A stretch of 64,000 nt of DNA from Calocera cornea HHB12733. Taxonomy: Eukaryota > Basidiomycota > Dacrymycetes > Dacrymycetales > Dacrymycetaceae. The notes below the pieces were generated by a model. The model did no database searches. It was not told the DNA's origin and saw only the letters and a list, made by a program, of their open reading frames with translations. The DNA lies in the NCBI GenBank assembly GCA_001632435.1, contig KV423917.1, forward strand, positions 1 to 64,000, in the 5' to 3' direction. Every line of letters starts with the position of its first letter. Position 1 is the first letter of the stretch. This document shows positions 58,601-64,000 of the stretch, one piece after another. Both the position numbers and the translations under genes were made by a program.

Positions 58601-59650
58601 CGGTGCAGACTGCTGGAGACCGCTGCTGGACTGAGCCTTGGAAACTATCGCCTGTGCAGTGTCTTTCGATCCCGCGTTGAAATGAAGCTCTGCTGAAGTT
58701 GGCCCAGCTATCACAAGCATTACATGTTTGGGTTTATCTTCGCTGACCGACGTGATATCCGAGGATTTCCACTGCTGAACAGGCGTCTGTACGCCGCCTT
58801 AGAGAGGAACACATTGAACATCCATGTTACGCACCTTGTCCGATTCGCTCGCAAAGAATACATTCCCTTTGCCGATGCCTAATGTGCCCTTCTTCTTCTT
58901 GCCTTTGGAGTCAATTTCCTGGAGAGGATCAAGTTGAATGCAGGGAGAGTATAAATGCATGGAAGACACAAACAGTGACAGGCCACGTTTCGATGGTGTC
59001 GGCGACAGACGGCTTCACAACCGAAGCCAACACGCGCTCCTTCGGGTCCGCATAATTGCTGGCTAGCTGAACAGACGTCTGGAAAGAGAGTGACTTAGGG
59101 TAGTAATGACACACAGATTGCTGTCACGCACTGATTCGGATGAGGTACCTTCGTCCGGATTATGATCTTGCACATATGTGCCCGGCACGAAGCCGACCTT
59201 CGAGTCTCTCTGGTCACCCTTGACAAGGATCCAATCGTCTTCCTTGTCGTATACGATCAGGACATCTCCCTCCTTAACTGAAAGCTCTCCCTCTGCATTA
59301 GCGTCATAGTCATACAGGGCCTTGACAATCCCAACAGGTTCGACCTGGATGCTGATTGAGAATGGCGTGGGTCAGAGATAGGAGGTGCACTACTTCTTCG
59401 ACATAGCTGGCAGGCACGACTCCGGAAGGTCCCTCATCCTCAGAGGACTCGGTCTTATGGCGAACTTTCCACCACCTTGAAGGAAGGGTTACCGTCTGGA
59501 CGAGTGCTGGAATGCTTCATGATAGACTTACTCTGGGTCGGCGTTGTCAAGGACGTAGAGGATCTGGTCCTCCTTTATAGAAAGTTCATCGTCGGACTGC
59601 GCCTCGTAGTCATAGAGGGCCTTGACGACAGCCACGCCGACGGGGGCCAT
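55683..59650 (-). CDS. SLA1: SLA1-family endocytic adaptor
   Basis: Adaptor that links cargo, clathrin and Las17/WASP-driven actin at endocytic patches. Three SH3 domains: MAPVGVAVVKALYDYEAQSD at the N-terminus, VEPVGIVKALYDYDANAEGE, and ATAMYDFEAQSEDELTVREG with WWKCRNDRGQEGVVPSSYV. An E/A/R-rich coiled segment follows (about 57900-58240), then SHD1 (RVWHDKTGQFKVEAEFLGYT) and SHD2, a SAM-like domain (FDWFEFFLNAGCDIDDCTRY). The Pro-rich C-terminal part has repeated QxTG motifs (LAQPTGYPS, RAQPTGFPT, LTAQPTGFVP, LTPAQTGEFELL). The last exons join as SQPAD|KYDALRSPNG|GLNQPY and end FGGYQPR. All domains are in frame. Divergent from SUP35. Confidence 0.93.
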
Positions 59651-59944
59651 TGTCAACTGGGGTGAAGAGTCTAAGATGCTGAGCGGGGCGGAGGGGCGAT
59701 GAGGGAGGTGAAGTGCCCCGACGAGGCAACCGGGGGTGGCTGCCTTGGGCGGGAATGATCCCGAGCCAATGACGGCACGGAAGCAATCCCAGCGCAATGT
59801 GCCCTCGCCGACGTGCATGAGTCTTCACTCTGGCACGTTTCCTTCGCCCCTTGCTGCAAGCACGACTTCGGCCTCGCCTTTCTTCATCTCACCACCATCT
59901 CTCAGCGCCCGGTGTTCTTCTCACTCTCTATCTCGGCAGCAACT
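59651..59944. promoter_or_regulatory. Shared promoter of SLA1 and SUP35
   Basis: 294 bp between divergent starts. The SUP35-proximal half is CT-rich (CTTTCTTCATCTCACCACCA and onward). Confidence 0.6.
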
Positions 59945-62514
59945 ATGTCTCGCAACTACCTCAATCCAGGCGCAAACTCCTTCGTCCCCGGTCAGTTCGG
60001 CCGCCCGCAGGAGCAGCAACAACAACAACAGCCGCCGCCTAGTGGCCACCAGCAGCAAAACGGATTTTCCCAGCAGCATGGACAGTTCTTCCAGCAGCAG
60101 CCTCCGCAGCAGCCATACCAGAACTATCAGCCCCAGTACGGACAGTACTACAACAATCAATACCAGCAATATTACCCCGGTCAATACCAGCCTCAATATG
60201 CTCCCCCTCAGCCAAGATATGCTCCTACTGAATCTGCTCAAGTGCCAGTGGCGTCTTCCGACCGTTCTGCTCCTGTAGAGAATCCTCTGCCACCCAAGAC
60301 TATAAGCCTGAGCATCGGCAAGAAGCCAGCAGCTCCGGTGGAGAGGCCGCTATCTGACGAGCCACCCAAGCCTCCACCCACGATCAAGCTGAACATTGGT
60401 GGTAGTTCCTCGACGCCTGCGCGAGTAGCGGCAAGTACTGTCAAGCTGGAAGGAAAGACTCCAGATGCCAAAGCTACTGGATCATCTTCGTCAGCTCTCA
60501 ACCGTAGTGTGGACAGTCCTACTGGTACAACCCCGGTCCTTGTGGTTGCGGACGATATCGCTACCCCAACTCCCCCCGCTGTGTCACGCGCTGAGAGCCC
60601 AGCTCCTTCTCGCGCCACCGTCCCGGCTCCCGCCGACGCTCCACTACCTGCCTCTAGAAGCAGAGACAAGCAGTTCGACTTTTCGTCGGATAAAGCGAAG
60701 ACCAATGCAGAAGCGATCGAGGAAGAACACAAGAAAGTTGTTGATGAGGAGACCTTGCGGGATCTGTATGGTACTAAGCAAGAGACAGAGGTCGATGATG
60801 GTGAGATATCTGGAATCGCGGTGGGCCAGTTTCCCCGTCTAACTAAAGATAATTAGGCAAAGAGCATCTGAACGTCGTCTTCATTGGTCACGTCGATGCT
60901 GGGAAATCCACCATGGGCGGCCAGATCTTGTACCTCTCGGGATCGGTGGATAAGCGTACTATGGAGAAGTATGAACGCGAGGCAAAGGAGGCTGGTCGGG
61001 AGACGTGGTATCTTTCGTGGGCATTAGATTCTACGCCTCAGGAACGAGCCAAGGTTCGTATGAAGTGGCACCTTACCCCACTCCGTGGCTGAGGGCGCTC
61101 CTTTTCAGGGAAAGACCGTGGAAGTCGGCCGCGCGTATTTTGAAACTAGTGCTCGCCGCTATACCATCCTGGATGCCCCTGGCCACAAAACGTATGTACC
61201 CAGTATGATCTCTGGTGCGGCGCAAGCCGATGTCGCGCTCCTCGTGATATCTGCGCGAAAGGGTGAGTTTGAGACTGGATTTGAGCGTGGTGGTCAAACC
61301 CGAGAGCATATCATGCTCGTGAAGACTGCTGGAGTGAACAGAGTCATCGTGGTCATCAACAAGATGGACGACCCAACAGTCGAGTGGAACAAGGAACGGT
61401 GCGTAATCCCGGGATGGAAGCCTTCAGTTGTTGACTTGCCACTCGAGTTATGAGGAAATCCACACTAAACTTGTTCCGTTTGTCCGATCTGCCGGCTTCA
61501 ATCCAAAGACAGACGTGACCTTCATGCCTGTCTCTGCATACACTGGGGCGAACATCAAAGAAAGGGTGGATAAGAAGACTGCTCCGTGGTGGGAGTGAGT
61601 TCCCCATGTTCTTCTCGTCTTTCATGTATCTGACATATGATGGTAGTGGTCCTTCTCTGTTGGAGTTGCTTGATACTATGCCTCTGCCGGATCGCAAGGT
61701 TAACGGACCTCTAATGATGCCTATCTCGGAGAAATACAATTCCATGGGCCCGGTCGTAGTGGGCAAAATTGAGTCGGGTCGTCTCAGGAAGGGCGATAGC
61801 CTTGTCCTTATGCCGAACAAGGTTCGTGCGGTCAGTGTCGTAAGAAACTCTTCTCATTGCTTTCTGGGTTCAGACACCAGTTGAAGTATCTGCTATCATG
61901 GACGAAACTGAAGATGAAGTGGACAAGGCGGTTAGCGGGGATAACGTACGGATTCGGCTTCGTGGTGTGGATGACGACGATATCAGCCCTGGTTACGTCT
62001 TGACGTCGCCCAACAAACCCGTGCATGCAGTCACTCAATTCGAGGCTCAACTCGCGATCCTGGAGAACAAGAATATCATCTGCGCCGGCTACAGTGCAGT
62101 CATGCACGTCCACACCCTAACCGAAGAAGTTACACTTGCAGTCCGTGATCCATGCACCCAAGCATGCCTGCCTTGCTGATAATTTCTGACAGGCACTGCT
62201 GCATTACTTCGACAAAAAGACTGGACGAAAGTCCAAGAAACCACCCCAGTTCGCAAAGAGGGGGCAGCGTATCATTGCTCTGATCGAAACCACCGCGCCA
62301 GTATGCGTGGAACGATTCGATGATTACCCTCAGTTGGGTCGCTTTACATTGCGCGACGAGGGTAGGACGATTGCGATTGGAAAGGTTCGTCCCAGGGTCT
62401 CTTAAGCATGTCTTGGTTTGACCGCCTATGTAGATCACGAAACTAATCGATTCTGGCGATCAACTGCCGGACGTGGGTGCCATGACCCTTAGTAGCTCCA
62501 CCGTCGCCGCGTAA
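59945..62514 (+). CDS. SUP35: Translation termination factor eRF3 (SUP35) with a prion-like N-terminus
   Basis: GTPase partner of eRF1 in stop-codon recognition. Residues ~1-100 are Q/N/Y/P-rich: a PAM2-like poly(A)-binding-protein motif (YLNPGANSFVPGQF), then QEQQQQQQ, QQNGFSQQHGQFFQQQ, YGQYYNNQYQQYYPGQYQPQ. Residues ~100-285 are charged (M-like), ending IEEEHKKVVDEETLRDLYG. After an intron comes the GTPase: GHVDAGKSTMGGQ (G1), DAPGHKTYVPSMISGAAQAD (G3), NKMDDPTVEWNKER (G4). The C-terminal barrels follow: KIESGRLRKGDSLVLMPNK, NIICAGYSAVMHVHTLTEE, RFDDYPQLGRFTLRDEGRTI. At least seven introns; TAA at 62512. Start chosen because PAM2 is the usual eRF3 beginning and the frame upstream is not conserved. 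Confidence 0.94.
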
Positions 62515-62619
62515 GACAATTTACATGTCATTTACGTCTGCCTTGATCTGCCTGTATTATTGCAACATGAAATTGTGACTAAATAGAAAGAAATGAGATA
62601 TCAGGCAGGGTAGAGCAAA

Positions 62620-62885
62620 GCCGCGGATGCGCAACCAAACGGAAGCAGAAAGAATGAAAACGGAAGCAACGACCCTCAGCGCAAGTAAGGAAATCGGAGC
62701 CGGCGCAACCCACACGGAAGCATCTGAGACAAGCGGAAGGAGATATCTGCTGGGGTGCAAGGGACATACGACAACTGGAAGCAGAAGAATATCAGTCATC
62801 CATCTTGTTTGCCTGAAATCATTCACTTCCGCTAGGACATCGACCTCCGCAAATACTGTACTATCTGTTTCCGTATTTTGCTTCC
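62620..62885. repeat. 18-bp GCGGAAGCAA array, block 1, with an inverted segment
   Basis: Degenerate units (ACGGAAGCAGAAAGAATG, ACGGAAGCAACGACCCTC, CACGGAAGCATCTGAGAC). From about 62820 to 62880 the motif appears as its reverse complement (CACTTCCGCTAGGAC, CCTCCGCAAATACTG, TTGCTTCCGCGG). Confidence 0.7.
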
Positions 62886-63262
62886 GCGGACGTAAATAAG
62901 CGGAAGTACAGTTTCGGGCAGAGTCAACTTGTGCTGCCGAAAGACTTTCCTCCGAAAGCAAATTTCGTGACCTATGCAAATATCATGACAGAAGTAAACG
63001 GAAAGCGGAGGCAAATTCTTGGACGGAAACAAACACTCGGGCGGAGGCGAATATGAGGACGGAGACGGAGAGCGGAGAGAGATGGAAAAGCGGAGGTCGA
63101 AAGCGGAGGCAAGCGGGAGGGTGGAAGCAATTGATGGGGCGGAGCCGAATGCCAGAGCGGATACAATGGTGAAAGCGGAAGTAGATGGGAGAGCGGACGC
63201 ACATACTGAGGGGGAAGCAAATAGTAGGCGGAAGCAACGACTAGAGCGGAAGCAAAGACTGC
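62886..63262. repeat. 18-bp GCGGAAGCAA array, block 2
   Basis: From 62985 successive units start at GCGGAGGCAA, GCGGATACAA, GCGGAAGTAG, GCGGACGCAC, GCGGAAGCAA and GCGGAAGCAA. Spacings are 17-19 bp, mostly 18; the last 8 bases of each unit vary freely. Because 18 is divisible by three, long open frames appear on both strands; these are not genes. Confidence 0.8.
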
Positions 63263-63640
63263 CATGGAGTTGAGACCCGAAACGCAAGGGCGTGCAGCTC
63301 GTGTATAATTGAAGGCTGTGTACAGACGGCACGGGCCTCACTCACAGTACCCTATCGTCAACTGTTGTGCGTATCCCAGCAAACCCAGTAACACTGAAGA
63401 CTCGGACAACATACTTGCTTGTAGCTTCCCCTCAATACAGTACTGTAGATCCTTGGTCAACTAGGGTGCCCAAGGGTAGAGCGGCAAGCCCAGTCTCTCG
63501 ATATTCAACCGCTGGGTAAGAAAGACTGACTGTCTGCAGATTGTAGATAATGGGAGAACACTACTGGCAACTCGCTGGCCCGGCCACTTTTCGAGGACGT
63601 CCGGAGTTTCGTGTCAATCGCTCTGCACTCTAACTGTGGG
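63263..63640. other. Non-repeat gap inside the 18-bp array
   Basis: No unit of the GCGGAAGCAA type and no gene is seen here; it separates blocks 2 and 3. Confidence 0.5.
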
Positions 63641-64000
63641 ACGGAAGCAACCCCAGTGACGGAAGTACGTGCTTGAGCGGACGCAAATGGTCGAGCGGAA
63701 GTACACTGCTTACAGGAAGTAAGAAAACCGCCAACCCGCAGCAAATATGGAAGCGTAGGTAAAGCACAGGGCGGAAGCAACAACCCTCGGCGGATGCAAC
63801 AGTTGAGGAAGAAGCAGCTTTCGGAACGGAAGCATACTACCGGCGGAAGTAGACATGTCAGCTGAAGTAGACTTTTTGCAGGGCAGAAGTAAACAGCTCC
63901 ACGGAATCAAATTGTGCAGCCGAAGCAGACCATGAAATGGACGCAAAATGCCGAGCGGATGCAAAAGATTACGCGGATGCAAGTTTCCTGGCAAACGCAT
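63641..64000. repeat. 18-bp GCGGAAGCAA array, block 3, running off the window
   Basis: About eighteen units, e.g. GCGGAAGCAACAACCCTC, GCGGATGCAACAGTTGAG, GCGGAAGTAGACATGTCA, GCGGATGCAAAAGATTAC. Spacings measured from 63770 on are 17-21 bp, mostly 18. The array is still going at base 64000. Confidence 0.8.

Noticed and set aside
62972..63341. Long open frames in the right-edge region
   Set aside because: They exist because the repeat unit is 18 bp, divisible by three; residues only echo the repeat (FASA, LLPP) on both strands.
62620..64000. CRISPR-like array
   Set aside because: Repeats of 10 bp with 8-bp filler, strongly degenerate and eukaryotic context; no leader or cas genes.

Overview
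The window looks like nuclear DNA from a basidiomycete fungus, probably Agaricomycotina; I cannot place it lower. Nearly every gene is interrupted by many short introns (about 45-60 nt, GT...AG), neighbouring genes are often divergent and share short CT-rich promoters, and the transposons are of fungal pogo/Tc1-mariner type. Gene starts and splice junctions below were read by hand from reading frame and family motifs; no search was run.

Layout. 1-7 kb is repeat-rich and gene-poor: a truncated coding fragment at the left edge, an eroded antisense gene, two copies of a 50-bp perfect palindrome, short hairpins, a 31-bp tandem array, direct repeats, telomere-like TTAGGG tracts, and a decayed chimeric copy of the 5' ends of two genes that are intact further along (OPY2 and VIP1). 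7-12.4 kb holds a secreted L-asparaginase and a chitin synthase. 13.4-24 kb holds an OPY2-like membrane anchor, an amidase, a VIP1-type inositol pyrophosphate kinase and a TRAPPC2L subunit, with another gene-fragment graveyard (VIP1, NEM1 and amidase pieces) at 18.8-19.6 kb. 24.5-39.6 kb is dense housekeeping: a conserved unknown protein, a peroxiredoxin, ceramide synthase, U1A/U2B'', SNF7, NEM1, MOB1, a Rheb GTPase and the methylcrotonyl-CoA carboxylase beta subunit.

39.7-55.4 kb is a second repeat island. It holds a ~160-bp satellite-like array, several minisatellites (12, 16, 18 and ~70 bp units), duplicated segments of a few hundred bases, an eroded unknown gene, a MITE-like inverted-repeat element, and a pogo-like transposon that has itself been split by a second TA-inserting transposon. 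Inverted copies of one ~170-bp sequence lie near both ends of this island. 55.7-62.5 kb holds the divergent pair SLA1 and SUP35/eRF3, the latter with a Q/N/Y-rich prion-like N-terminus. From about 62.6 kb to the right edge runs an imperfect array of ~18-bp units built on GCGGAAGCAA.

Functional links: VIP1, OPY2, Rheb, MOB1 and NEM1 are signalling or growth-control genes; chitin synthase, SLA1, SNF7, TRAPPC2L and ceramide synthase serve the cell surface and membrane traffic. Rheb (TORC1 activator) and the leucine-degradation enzyme MCCB share one divergent promoter. The most unusual observations are the chimeric relics of local genes, the nested transposons, the palindrome pair and the 18-bp array.
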